Assembly: GCA_019352035.1 (NCBI GenBank)
Contig: JABBNZ010000011.1
Location: 1-49,985, forward strand
Reading direction: 5' to 3'
DNA: 49,985 nucleotides
Source of the DNA: Pseudomonadota bacterium
GTDB lineage: Bacteria; Pseudomonadota; Gammaproteobacteria; Steroidobacterales; Steroidobacteraceae
In this document: positions 1-8,047 of the stretch, piece by piece
Layout: the number at the start of each line of letters is the position of its first letter
How positions within the stretch are numbered: the stretch's first letter is position 1
Position numbers and translations under genes: made by a program
Notes under the pieces: model-generated
What the model was told of the DNA's origin: nothing
What the model saw: the letters and a program-made list of their open reading frames with translations, nothing else
Database searches by the model: none

Positions 1-143
1 GCCAGCACGCCGAGTACATCCTGAAGCAGCTCGCCTCGTTCAAGAACAACATGCGTAACGTCGCGGTCATGCACGGCGTGGCGGGCACCCTGCACGAGGG
101 GCAGATGAAGGCGGTGGCGGACTACCTGGAATCGCTGCCTTAG
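1..143 (+). CDS. C-type cytochrome, C-terminal end only (partial)
   Basis: The window opens inside this gene. The readable frame begins at base 3 and ends at TAG 141-143, giving about 46 residues. The tail YILKQLASFKNNMRN followed by a helix ending DYLESLP resembles the last helices of class I or c4-type cytochrome c domains, where a long helix of the form YLxxQLxxFxxG precedes a final AxYLxSL helix. The haem-binding CXXCH would lie upstream and is not visible, so the call rests on the C-terminal pattern alone. If correct, it is a periplasmic electron carrier. The downstream membrane protein starts 39 bases later on the same strand and could be cotranscribed. Confidence 0.55.
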   Translation, partial: QHAEYILKQLASFKNNMRNVAVMHGVAGTLHEGQMKAVADYLESLP

Positions 144-182
144 CGGCTGCGGGACGCCCGCCGCAGGTGGAGCCCGGCCGCC

Positions 183-1505
183 ATGAAACCCGACGTTCAG
201 GCTCTCTCGGCCTACCTGCTTCCCCAGCTCGCGATGGCCGCCCGCATGGGGCTGGCCATCGCCATGGCCATCGTGCTGGGTCTCGCGTTCGAAGGCATAT
301 ACAAGCGCGAGGAGCGCACCAGCCCGGGCGGCATACGCACTTTCCCGTTGCTCACCCTGCTCGGGATCGTGCTTTATTCCCTCGAGCCGAAGTATCTGCT
401 GCCCTACGTCGCGGGCCTGGTCGCAATCTCCCTGTGGCTGTACGGGCACATCCGTAGCGGACCCGAGTCCGCCGCCTCCGCCGGTGACCTGCCCCGCCCC
501 GGGCTGATGGTGCCGGCCACGAACCTGCTCGCCTACACCTTCGGGCCGGCCGCCCTGACCCAACCCGCCTGGGTGGTGGTCGCCGTCGCGGTGGCTGCGG
601 TGCTGTTCCTCGAAAGCCGCAACGCGCTGCACCGTGTGGCGCAGCAGGTGTCCTCGGATGAGATCTTCACGCTCGGCAAGTTCCTGATCCTGGTCGGCGT
701 CATCCTGCCGCTCCTGCCCGACCATCCGATCAGCCAATGGACCCCGATCACGCCATTCAAGGCGGCGCTCGCGCTCGTCGCCGTCTCATCGCTGTCGTAC
801 GGAAGCTATCTCCTGCAGCGGTATGCGCCGGCGCGGGTCGGGGCCCTGTGGCCCGCCATCCTCGGCGGCGCCTACTCCTCGACGGCGGCAACGGTCGCGC
901 TCGCACGGGAGCAGGGGCGGCTCGGACCGCTCGCGGCGGCGCGGCCCGATCTCGGGATCGGCATCGTCGTTGCCACGGCTGTCATGTATGTGCGCATCAA
1001 TGCGGTGGTCGCCTTCTTCAACCGGCGGCTCGCGTTACTGCTCCTGCCGGCGATGGCCGCCTGCTTCGCGCTCGCGGCGGCGATCTCGGGATGGCGCTGG
1101 CTGCGCCGTCCACGCGAGAAGGTGCCGCAGGCAGCCAGGCTGCCCGCGGCCAATCCGCTTCAGCTCGGAGCCGCGGCCACCTTCGCGGCGCTGTTCGTGA
1201 TCCTGGCCATAGCCTCGGCGTGGGTCAGCCGCGAGTTCGGCTCGCGCGGCATCTACTCTCTCGCCACGCTCACGGGGTTCACGGATATCGACCCCTTCGT
1301 GCTCAGTCTCGCGCAGGGCGGGGTCGCCGGCATGTCGCTCCCGGGCATCGCGGCCGCGATTCTGATCGCGGCATCGTCCAACAACGTCCTCAAGGCCTGC
1401 TACGCGCTCGCCTTCGGCGGCCGCCGCGCCGCCGGGCCGGCGGCATCGGCGCTGTTCCTGCTCGCGGCCGTGGGCGTGGGTCTCGCGCTCTTCTACGCGC
1501 TCTGA
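183..1505 (+). CDS. MgtC/SapB-DUF4010 family integral membrane protein
   Basis: This 440-residue protein is almost entirely hydrophobic, with roughly 11-13 predicted membrane helices. Near the N-terminus it has GLAFEGIYKREERTSPGGIRT, which matches the MgtC/SapB-like segment (GLxxGxERE...GxRTF) that starts DUF4010 proteins. The C-terminal half has the DUF4010-type loop containing GFTDIDPF and later SSNNVLKACYA. The substrate is unknown for this family; a role in ion transport or envelope homeostasis is often supposed but not shown. The ATG at 183 follows a purine-rich GGTGGAG stretch. It is convergent with glgP, whose stop lies 11 bases downstream on the other strand. Confidence 0.8.
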   Translation: MKPDVQALSAYLLPQLAMAARMGLAIAMAIVLGLAFEGIYKREERTSPGGIRTFPLLTLLGIVLYSLEPKYLLPYVAGLVAISLWLYGHIRSGPESAASAGDLPRPGLMVPATNLLAYTFGPAALTQPAWVVVAVAVAAVLFLESRNALHRVAQQVSSDEIFTLGKFLILVGVILPLLPDHPISQWTPITPFKAALALVAVSSLSYGSYLLQRYAPARVGALWPAILGGAYSSTAATVALAREQGRLGPLAAARPDLGIGIVVATAVMYVRINAVVAFFNRRLALLLLPAMAACFALAAAISGWRWLRRPREKVPQAARLPAANPLQLGAAATFAALFVILAIASAWVSREFGSRGIYSLATLTGFTDIDPFVLSLAQGGVAGMSLPGIAAAILIAASSNNVLKACYALAFGGRRAAGPAASALFLLAAVGVGLALFYAL

Positions 1506-1515
1506 TCCGCAGCCA

Positions 1516-3216
1516 TCAGCGCAGGTATGCCTCGGTGGCGTAGCGGCGCATCATGCGATGGCTGTTGAAATAGGCGGCATTCTTCGTGATCGCGCCCCGC
1601 ATGACGCCGATCCAGCCGCCCGGATCGGCCGCCCGCGCGTAGAAGAGCGGCAGGACGATGCGCTCGAGCTTGTCGTAGAGGGCCGCCGCATCCTCGACCG
1701 ACCAGCCGGTCACCCCCTCGATGCAGCCTTCGGCCCACCAGCCGTCGAGGACGGAGAGGCTCGGCACTCCGTTGAATGCCGCCTTCATGCCGCTCGTGCC
1801 GGAGGCCTCGAACGGCGGCAGTGGCGTGTTGAGCCATAGATCGGCGCCGGCCACGACCAGCTGCGCCAGCGCGAGGTCGTACTCGGGCAGATACGCCACG
1901 GGGACGATGCCGGCGAGCGCCCGGGCGTGCTCGTGCAGCAGCGCGATGAGGCGCTTGCCCTCCTCATCGTGCGGATGTGCCTTGCCTCCGAGCACGATCT
2001 GGAACGGGGCCTGGGCCGCGATGCGCCGCAGCCGCTCCATGTCGGTGAAGAGCAGGTCGGGACGCTTGTATGCGGTCATGCGCCGCGCGAACCCGAGGAT
2101 CGGCCGGGCGGCATCCAACCCAACTCCGGTGAGCGCGCGCACGCGCTCGATCAGCTCGCCCTTGGCGCTCACGTGCGCAGCGCTCAGCGCCTCGGCGGGG
2201 ATCGCATCGGCACGGACGAGAAGCTCGGGCTCGACCGACCATCCCGGCACGTACCGGTCGTAAAGCGCGCGAAAGCTCTGCGCCGTCCAGGTGTAGGGAT
2301 GGACGCCGTTCGTGATCGCCCTGACCTTGTAGCCGGGGAACATGCCGCTGGAAATCTCCGCGTGCCGCTTCGCGACCCCGTTGACGAAGTCGCTGAGATT
2401 GAGCGCGAGCCGCGTCATGTTGAGAACGTCGGCACCGCCGAGCTCCCGCAGGAGCGAGAGCTCGACGGGCGCAGTCTTGCCGGCGAACAGCCGGGCGACG
2501 AGGTCGTAGGAGAACCGGTCATGGCCCGCCTCGACGGGTGTATGCGTCGTGAAGCGGCAGCGCCCGCGCACGCGGGGCAGGTCGTAAGCCGGCTCGCCCG
2601 GACGCACGTCCTCGGGCCGATAGGCATTGCGGCGCAGGAGCTCGAGGCCGAGGAGCGCGGAGTGGCCCTCGTTCATGTGGTAATCGCTGATCCTGAAGCC
2701 GAGGGCGTGCAGGATTCGCACACCGCCCAGGCCGAGCACCATCTCCTGCGCGAGCCGGTAGTCGTCACCGTCGCCGTAGAGCTGATGGGTGAACTCCCGA
2801 TCGCCGCTCGCGTTCTCCGGAAGATCGGTGTCGAGCAAGATGACGGGCGCGAGGCCGCCGAGAGGACTCTCGATCACGTAGAGCCAAGCGCCGACCCAGA
2901 CGGACCGGCCCGCGATCCTGACCGCGACCTTGGCATCGAGCGGGACGCCCCAGCGCGCGGGATCCCAGTGGGCGGGATGCTCGATCTGGCGGCCGCTCGC
3001 ATCGAGCTCCTGGCGGAAGTAGCCGGCTCGGCTCACCAGGGTGACGCCCACCATGGGCAGGCGCAGATCCGCCGCCGTGCGCAGCGTGTCCCCCGCGAGG
3101 ACACCGAGGCCTCCCGCATAGGTCGGGATCTCGCTGCGCAGAGCGATCTCCATGGAGAAATACGCGACGCGCGGGTCGCCGAGGAAGGAATCGATCCCGA
3201 TCGGTTGGGCGGCCAT
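1516..3216 (-). CDS. glgP: Alpha-glucan (glycogen/maltodextrin) phosphorylase, short form
   Basis: The 566-residue product belongs to the short GT35 phosphorylases that release glucose-1-phosphate from alpha-1,4-glucans using pyridoxal phosphate. The N-terminus has VAYFSMEIAL and PTYAGGLGVLAGDTLR; the middle has MNEGHSALLGLE and TNGVHPYTW; the C-terminal domain has ARRMTAYKRPDLL and EASGTSGMKAAFNG, whose lysine is the expected PLP Schiff-base residue. I chose ATG 3216 (MAAQPIGIDSF) because the open frame upstream runs backwards through hsp20. No clear Shine-Dalgarno precedes it. It is divergent from hsp20, with an inverted heptamer site between them. Phosphorolysis saves one ATP per glucose compared with hydrolysis, which suits the energy-economy theme of the neighbours. 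Confidence 0.93.
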   Translation of the reverse strand: MAAQPIGIDSFLGDPRVAYFSMEIALRSEIPTYAGGLGVLAGDTLRTAADLRLPMVGVTLVSRAGYFRQELDASGRQIEHPAHWDPARWGVPLDAKVAVRIAGRSVWVGAWLYVIESPLGGLAPVILLDTDLPENASGDREFTHQLYGDGDDYRLAQEMVLGLGGVRILHALGFRISDYHMNEGHSALLGLELLRRNAYRPEDVRPGEPAYDLPRVRGRCRFTTHTPVEAGHDRFSYDLVARLFAGKTAPVELSLLRELGGADVLNMTRLALNLSDFVNGVAKRHAEISSGMFPGYKVRAITNGVHPYTWTAQSFRALYDRYVPGWSVEPELLVRADAIPAEALSAAHVSAKGELIERVRALTGVGLDAARPILGFARRMTAYKRPDLLFTDMERLRRIAAQAPFQIVLGGKAHPHDEEGKRLIALLHEHARALAGIVPVAYLPEYDLALAQLVVAGADLWLNTPLPPFEASGTSGMKAAFNGVPSLSVLDGWWAEGCIEGVTGWSVEDAAALYDKLERIVLPLFYARAADPGGWIGVMRGAITKNAAYFNSHRMMRRYATEAYLR

Positions 3217-3250
3217 CGGGCGGATGATGGGCGCGCGCGCGCGCCGCCGC

Positions 3251-3268
3251 ATCCGCATTCCTACGGAT
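3251..3268 (-). promoter_or_regulatory. Inverted heptamer site A between glgP and hsp20
   Basis: The + strand reads ATCCGCA-TTCC-TACGGAT, two inverted heptamers (TGCGGAT and TACGGAT) four bases apart. A possible extended -10, TGC-TATGTT, lies at 3288-3296. The site centre is 32 bases upstream of the first base of TATGTT, so it would sit near -44 for hsp20, as expected for an activator touching the -35 region. Related sites occur before several other genes in this window. Binding by the local FixJ-type regulator is an inference. Confidence 0.55.
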
Positions 3269-3333
3269 CGAACCGGCCGCGCCGCGCTGCTATGTTGTTT
3301 TGCGATCAGACCGACATACTTGAGGAGACTGCC

Positions 3334-3774
3334 ATGAGCATGGTTCGTTGGGATCCGTTTGCAAATCTGGACGACATGTTTGCACGCATGCCGAATTTGG
3401 TGGGCCGCTGGCCGCGGCTGAGCGGCGATGGCGACAGCGGGGTCGAGTGGGCCCCCACGGTCGACATCAGCGAGACCGACGCGGAGTATCTGCTGAAGGC
3501 GCAGCTGCCGGCAGTGAAGAAGGAGGACGTGCACATCACGTTCGACGATGGAATGCTGACCATCAGCGGCGAGCGCAAGCAGGAGAAGGAGGAGAAGGGC
3601 GAGAAGTACCATCGCATCGAGAGCCTGCGCGGTGCCTTCTCGCGCAGCTTCTCGCTCCCCGATGCGATCGATGCCGGCGCCATCCGGGCCGAGGGCAAGG
3701 ACGGCGTGATCACGGTTCACGTGCCAAAGAGCAAGGCCGAGCCGCGCAAGGCCCAGGAGATCAAGATCCAGTAA
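3334..3774 (+). CDS. Small heat-shock protein, Hsp20/alpha-crystallin family
   Basis: This 146-residue protein is an ATP-independent holdase. After an N-terminal MSMVRWDPFANLDDMFARM segment (a WDPF motif typical of class A bacterial sHsps), the alpha-crystallin domain runs from about residue 40 to 135. It contains VDISETDAEYLLKAQLPAVKKEDV, the GMLTISGERK strand and GAFSRSFSLPDAID. The tail ends EIKIQ, an IxI-like anchor for oligomer assembly. The start at ATG 3334 is preceded by GAGGAG at 3322-3327 with ideal spacing. The longer open frame upstream is the complement of glgP and is not coding. It corresponds functionally to mycobacterial HspX in the DosR regulon. Confidence 0.95.
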   Translation: MSMVRWDPFANLDDMFARMPNLVGRWPRLSGDGDSGVEWAPTVDISETDAEYLLKAQLPAVKKEDVHITFDDGMLTISGERKQEKEEKGEKYHRIESLRGAFSRSFSLPDAIDAGAIRAEGKDGVITVHVPKSKAEPRKAQEIKIQ

Positions 3775-3776
3775 GG

Positions 3777-3805
3777 GACCGTCCTTCGATGTCCGGGCGA
3801 CGGTC
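3777..3805. terminator. Possible weak stem between convergent hsp20 and acyl-CoA synthetase genes
   Basis: GACCGTC at 3777-3783 and GACGGTC at 3799-3805 form a 7-bp perfect stem with a 15-base loop just after the hsp20 stop. There is no T-run, so it may only stabilise transcript ends. The whole convergent gap is 61 bases. Confidence 0.25.
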
Positions 3806-3835
3806 GGGCAGGCCGCCGCCCTCCCTTCGTGCGGC

Positions 3836-6541
3836 TCAGCGCTCGGCGGTGCCGGCCCGGGGCTGCGCGCCGGCGCGCAGATCGAGGCTCATCTCCAGGA
3901 TGCCGCGCTCGGCGAGACGCGTGGTGAATCCCAGTGCGGCGCCGAGGCCGAGCATGCGCCGGTTGCCGCTCAGCACGCTGCTCGTCATATGCGCGGTGCC
4001 TCGGTCGCGGCAATACCGGATCAGCTTCGCGAGCAGCAGGCGCCCGAGTCCGCGCCGCTTGAAGTCCGAGCGCACGAGGATGGCGAACTCCGCTTCCTGA
4101 TTGTCAGGATCGGTGGACACGCGGGCGACCCCCAGCGTCTGCGTGCCGTCCGGCGCATCCGGCTCCTCCGCGACGAAGGCCATCTCCCGGTCGTAATCGA
4201 TCTGGGTAAGGCGTGCGATCTCGGCGTCCGGCAGCTCGCGAAAAGTCGATAGGAAACGCGCGTGCAGATCCTCCGGCGAGCATCCGGAGAGGAAGCGCTT
4301 GTACTGCGCGTAATCCTCCGGCCGGATCGGGCGCACACGGATCGCGCGACCCTCCAACCGCGCCGACTCCTCCAGCTCCACCGGATACGGGCGGATGGCG
4401 AATCGCTCGCTGCCCTTGAGCGAGGTGCGCTCGAGGCGCACCCGCGCGTCGAGCGCGATCACGCCATCCCGGTCCGCCAGCAGCGGGTTGACGTCGAGCT
4501 CGACGATCTCCGGCACGTCGGCCGCGAGTTGCGACAGGCTGACCAGGGCCCGCTCGAGCGCGGCCATGTCGGCGGCCGGGGATTCCCGGTAGCCGAGCAG
4601 CAACCGGTGGATGCGCGTCCTCGCGATGAGCTCGCGCGCGAGACGCGCATTGAGCGGCGGCAGCGCGAGCGAGCGGTCGGCGATCAGCTCGACCGCGGTG
4701 CCGCCCTGCCCGAACACGATCGTCGGGCCGAAGGTGCTGTCGACGGCGATGCCGGCGAGCAGCTCGTGCGCGCCGCCGCGTCGAATCATTTTCTGCACGG
4801 TGAAGCCTTCGAGCCGCGCGGCGGGCGAGCTCTCGCGGCATCGCTGCAACATGGCCGCGGCCGCGCGCTCCAGCTCCTCGGCCGACTCGATGTTGAGCGC
4901 GACCCCGCCCACGTCAGACTTGTGAGTGATATCCGGTGAGAGGATCTTGAGCGCGACCGGGTAGCCGATGTCGCGGGCGGCCGCACCGAGGTCCCGCGGC
5001 TCACGCGCGATGCGCGTCTCGACGACCGGAATGCCGTAGGCCGCCAGGATCGCTTTCGATTCCGGCTCGGTGAGCGTCTGGCGATTCGCGGCGAGCGCCC
5101 CCGCGACAGTGGCGCGGGCCAGCTGTATGTCAGGTCGGCCCGGCTCGGGCGTGACGGCCGGCGCTTCGAGCAGCAGTGCCTGCGACTGGTGGTAGCGCAC
5201 CACGTGCTGGAATGCGCCGACCGCCTCCTCCGGAGTCGAATAGGACGGCAGCATGGAGGCTTCGGGAAGGCCGTCGCCGGGTGAGCTCGCCCCGGCTCCC
5301 AGCCAGCAGACCAGTGCAGGGCGGGGACCGCGGGCGAGCCTGGGAACGCACGCGGTGGCGATCTCCCTGACCGATGCGACCGCGGTCGGCGCGTGCATGA
5401 GGAGCAAGGCGTCGACGCCGGGATCCGCCGTGATCACATCGACGGCGGCCAGGTACCGCTGCGCACCCGCATCGCCGCCGATATCCAGGGGATTCGCGCG
5501 GCCCGGCGCACCGGGGATGGCCAGATCCAGCCCGCGCACCGATTCGGCGCCGAGCTCCGCCAACTTGCCGCCGCCGCGGGTGAGCGCGTCGGTGGCGAGC
5601 ACCGCCGGCCCCCCGCCGTTGGTCACGATCGCGAGCCGCGGCCCGCGATAGCTTCGCCACCGCGACAGGATCTCCGCGGCGTCGAAGAGCTCCCGCAGCG
5701 TGTCCACCCGCAGGATCCCGGCCCGGCGGAATGCCGCATCGTAGACGGCATCCGATCCCGCAAGCGCGCCGCTGTGCGACCGGGCGGCCACGGCGGAGGC
5801 GGCCGTGCGGCCCGATTTGACGACGATCACGGGCTTCGCGCGCGCCGTCGCGCGCGAAGCCGACATGAACTTGCGCGCGGCGCAGATCGACTCGGCGTAG
5901 AGAAGGATGGCGCGCGTGGTGGAATCGCGGCCGAGGTAATCCAGCAGATCGCCGAAATCGATGTCGGCGGCGTTGCCGAGCGAGATGAAGTGCGAGAACC
6001 CCACGTGCCGGCCACGGGCCCAGTCGAGCAGCGCCGTCGTGAGTGCCCCGGACTGGGCGACGAAGGCGAGGCTGCCCGGGCTCGCCCCGACGTGCGCGAA
6101 GCTCGCATCGAGCCCGATCCGCGGCACGAGCAGGCCAATGCAGTTGGGGCCGAGGATGCGCAGTTGGAACGGCCTCGCGGCCCGCAGCATCGCATCGGCG
6201 AGCGTGCCGCCGGCCGGCGCCGGCTGCTCCAGTCCCGCGCTGATCACGACCGCAGCACGCGTCCCGCGTGCGCCGAGCGCAGCGATGAGGTCCGGCACCG
6301 TTGCGGCGGGCGTGCAGATGACGGCGAGCTCGGGAGCTTGCGGCAGTTTCTCGACGGTGGGATACGCCTCGCACCCCGCCACGACGGCATGGCGGAGATT
6401 CACCGGCCAGATCGGGCCGCCGAATCCGCCCCGCAGAAGGTTGCGCATCACGGTCGCACCGATGCTGTGCGGCCGGTCGGAGGCACCGATCAGGGCCACC
6501 GAGCGCGGGTTGAAGAGATGCTCGAGGTTGCGGCTGCTCAT
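3836..6541 (-). CDS. ADP-forming acetate/acyl-CoA ligase fused to GNAT acetyltransferase (Pat-like)
   Basis: The product is 901 residues. An N-terminal CoA-binding Rossmann domain (FNPRSVALIGASDRPHSIG) is followed by ligase-CoA domains containing ARSHSGALAGSD, whose histidine is the expected phospho-acceptor. An ATP-grasp domain (about 480-700) has GYPVALKILSPDITHKSDVGG. The C-terminal GNAT domain (about 735-885) has the acetyl-CoA loop RRGLGRLLLAKL. Such fusions either make acetyl-CoA with ADP release, conserving energy, or act as protein lysine acetyltransferases with a degenerate ligase part. The ligase motifs look intact, so both roles are possible. ATG 6541 is chosen because CAGGGA lies just upstream and the CoA-binding domain begins directly after it. 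It is divergent from the Usp gene. Confidence 0.9.
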   Translation of the reverse strand: MSSRNLEHLFNPRSVALIGASDRPHSIGATVMRNLLRGGFGGPIWPVNLRHAVVAGCEAYPTVEKLPQAPELAVICTPAATVPDLIAALGARGTRAAVVISAGLEQPAPAGGTLADAMLRAARPFQLRILGPNCIGLLVPRIGLDASFAHVGASPGSLAFVAQSGALTTALLDWARGRHVGFSHFISLGNAADIDFGDLLDYLGRDSTTRAILLYAESICAARKFMSASRATARAKPVIVVKSGRTAASAVAARSHSGALAGSDAVYDAAFRRAGILRVDTLRELFDAAEILSRWRSYRGPRLAIVTNGGGPAVLATDALTRGGGKLAELGAESVRGLDLAIPGAPGRANPLDIGGDAGAQRYLAAVDVITADPGVDALLLMHAPTAVASVREIATACVPRLARGPRPALVCWLGAGASSPGDGLPEASMLPSYSTPEEAVGAFQHVVRYHQSQALLLEAPAVTPEPGRPDIQLARATVAGALAANRQTLTEPESKAILAAYGIPVVETRIAREPRDLGAAARDIGYPVALKILSPDITHKSDVGGVALNIESAEELERAAAAMLQRCRESSPAARLEGFTVQKMIRRGGAHELLAGIAVDSTFGPTIVFGQGGTAVELIADRSLALPPLNARLARELIARTRIHRLLLGYRESPAADMAALERALVSLSQLAADVPEIVELDVNPLLADRDGVIALDARVRLERTSLKGSERFAIRPYPVELEESARLEGRAIRVRPIRPEDYAQYKRFLSGCSPEDLHARFLSTFRELPDAEIARLTQIDYDREMAFVAEEPDAPDGTQTLGVARVSTDPDNQEAEFAILVRSDFKRRGLGRLLLAKLIRYCRDRGTAHMTSSVLSGNRRMLGLGAALGFTTRLAERGILEMSLDLRAGAQPRAGTAER

Positions 6542-6570
6542 GCCAGATCCCTGTCTGCCCAGGGGCAGCG

Positions 6571-6618
6571 TACGGATGGCGGCCCGGGTCCCGCCATACG
6601 TGTAGGTACGCATGGCGG
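6571..6618. promoter_or_regulatory. Inverted heptamer site D plus flanking half-site between acyl-CoA ligase and usp
   Basis: The + strand at 6596-6613 reads ATACGTG-TAGG-TACGCAT, the 7-4-7 arrangement seen at site A. It lies inside a longer inverted repeat: CCGCCATACG at 6591-6600 and CGCATGGCGG at 6609-6618, with 9 of 10 arm bases pairing across 8 bases. A further copy of the right half, TACGGATGGCGG, stands at 6571-6582. The region serves two divergent genes (starts at 6541 and 6674). A poor -10 candidate, GAAGAT, lies at 6636. Confidence 0.5.
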
Positions 6619-6673
6619 CCCCGCGCCCCCGCGGCGAAGATGACCTGCAGATCGGTCCTCTGAGGCGTCAGCC

Positions 6674-7663
6674 ATGTCCACCATCCGCCGCATCCTGGTC
6701 GCGGTGAAAGACCCCTGGGCGCGGTCGCTGCCGGCAGTGGAGAAGGCGGCGCAGCTCGCCCGCTCCCTCGGGGCGCGGGTGCAGCTCTTCCACGCCCTGT
6801 CGGAGCCTCTCTACATCGACGCGAGCGAGGCCAGCGGTGTCGCGCTGCCGGCGCTCGAGCACACCGCGCACGAGCGCGCCGCAAGCCGGCTGGAGGTGCT
6901 CGCGCAGCGGCTGCAGAAATCGGGGATCCGTACGGAATCCGCGGCGCAATGGGACTATCCGCCCCATGAGGCGGTGGTGCGCGCCGCCCGGCGCTTTCGC
7001 GCCGATCTCATCGTCGCCGCGCGGCACCCGGGCGCACACCACCTCACCTGGCTGCTGCGCTTCACCGACTTCGAGCTGCTGCGTCTCGCTCCCGTCCCGG
7101 TGCTCCTCGTCAAGACGCGCGGCAAGTACGATCGCCCCGCCGTACTGGCGGCTGTCGATCCCAGCCGCGCCTACTCCAAGCCCCTGCGGCTCGACCGCGA
7201 GATCCTGCGCAGCGCGACCGAGATCACGGCAGCCCTCAAGGGCTCGCTGCACGCCCTCTACGCGTTCAATCCGATGCCGGTCGCGGTCATGGACGGGGGA
7301 CTGCCGCTCTCCGGGACGGCGGAAGTGATCGCGGCCGACGCGCAGGCGCGTGCGAAGAAGGCGCTGACCGGCGCGTTGAACGGCACCTCGATTCCGGCGT
7401 CGCGCCGGCATCTCATACCGCGGCATCCGATCGATGCGATCGAAGGCGCGGCGGAGCGCATCGGCTGCGGCATCGTCGTCATGGGCGCGATCTCGCGCTC
7501 GGGCCTGAAGCGCCTGGCCCTCGGCAACACCGCCGAGCGCGTATTCGACAGCCTGCCATGCGACCTGTTGGTGGTGAAGCCCAGGAGCTTCACGAGCCGG
7601 GTGCCGCGCGCGCGACGCGGGCCGCAGCTCTTCACGCTGCCGATCATCCAGCCCGGAATGTGA
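6674..7663 (+). CDS. Universal stress protein, tandem UspA domains
   Basis: The 329-residue protein has two UspA folds. The first begins IRRILVAVKDPWARSLPAVEKA and ends with VPVLLVKT; the second starts around residue 155 (VLAAVDPSRA) and carries GIVVMGAISRSGLKRLALGNTAERVFDSLPCDLLVVK, a G-x2-G-x9-G(S/N)xxE-like nucleotide-loop pattern. The second domain therefore probably binds ATP, while the first looks degenerate at that loop. It is cytosolic. Tandem Usp proteins are hallmarks of hypoxia and starvation islands. The gene follows an inverted heptamer site and its start is the only ATG compatible with the N-terminal beta strand. Confidence 0.92.
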   Translation: MSTIRRILVAVKDPWARSLPAVEKAAQLARSLGARVQLFHALSEPLYIDASEASGVALPALEHTAHERAASRLEVLAQRLQKSGIRTESAAQWDYPPHEAVVRAARRFRADLIVAARHPGAHHLTWLLRFTDFELLRLAPVPVLLVKTRGKYDRPAVLAAVDPSRAYSKPLRLDREILRSATEITAALKGSLHALYAFNPMPVAVMDGGLPLSGTAEVIAADAQARAKKALTGALNGTSIPASRRHLIPRHPIDAIEGAAERIGCGIVVMGAISRSGLKRLALGNTAERVFDSLPCDLLVVKPRSFTSRVPRARRGPQLFTLPIIQPGM

Positions 7664-7715
7664 TCGCGGAGCACCGCCGGTGCGCGCGCGGCCACCGCTG
7701 TGCTGCTGCCCGAGG

Positions 7716-7961
7716 TCAGCGGCGCCGCGGCACACGCCTCCCGGGCGGCAACGCGACCTCTTCCGTCCGCCAAGGGCGCCCCTGGCGCTCCTCGATGTAG
7801 GCGCGGATCAGGCGGCGCACGACCTGGGAGGGCGTCGCGTCCTCCTCGGCGCAGAGCCGCTCGAAGACGGCTTTCTTACGGGGATCGATCAGGATGGTCA
7901 GGCGGGCGGTGCGGTCTTCGAGTGCCACGTGGGTGTGATCCGCTTCACATTGAACGCACAT
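7716..7961 (-). CDS. Ribbon-helix-helix (CopG-like) putative transcriptional regulator
   Basis: A small protein of about 81 residues. The segment ARLTILIDPRKKAVFERLCAEEDATPSQVVRRLIRAYIEE fits the RHH fold: a basic strand (RLTILID) for DNA contact, then two helices with the SQVVRRLIRAYI pattern. The C-terminus is basic and proline-rich. The start is uncertain. ATG 7961 lies inside a perfect palindrome with no ribosome site, a TTG at 7976 is possible, and GTG 7928 has a loose AAGCGGA upstream. It is divergent from the hyf operon and most likely controls it and itself through that palindrome; this is inferred from position. Confidence 0.65.
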   Translation of the reverse strand: MCVQCEADHTHVALEDRTARLTILIDPRKKAVFERLCAEEDATPSQVVRRLIRAYIEERQGRPWRTEEVALPPGRRVPRRR

Positions 7962-7972
7962 TGTATGATAAT
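7944..7972 (+). promoter_or_regulatory. Predicted sigma70-type promoter of the hyf-like operon
   Basis: TTCACA (7944-7949) and GATAAT (7967-7972) are separated by 17 bases, which would start transcription near 7979, about 70 bases before the hyfB start codon. The -10 falls inside the palindrome at 7959-7978, so binding there would block the promoter. It is the most AT-rich point in this part of the window. Confidence 0.5.
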
Positions 7973-7978
7973 ACAATG
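7959..7978. promoter_or_regulatory. Perfect palindrome, likely RHH operator
   Basis: CATTGTAT-GATA-ATACAATG: two 8-base arms with exact complementarity around a 4-base centre. One arm contains the possible ATG of the RHH gene and the other overlaps the -10 of the divergent hyf promoter. Short palindromes of this kind are typical RHH targets. It is followed directly by CGTATG, so TGCGTAT at 7977-7983 also resembles half of the heptamer sites found elsewhere. Confidence 0.6.
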
Positions 7979-8047
7979 CGTATGACAGGTGAATACCGCC
8001 GCGGAGGGCGCCAAGCCGCCGGGCGGTGACGCCGCAACTGCCCGCAC

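Noticed and set aside
1927-3333. Long plus-strand open frame leading into hsp20
   Set aside because: It is the complement of glgP, which has clear phosphorylase motifs. Only the last 146 codons, with their own ribosome site, are the real gene.
5130-6884. Long open frames on both strands across the acyl-CoA ligase gene
   Set aside because: They are arginine- and proline-rich shadows produced by high GC; the ligase frame has consistent domain motifs from end to end.
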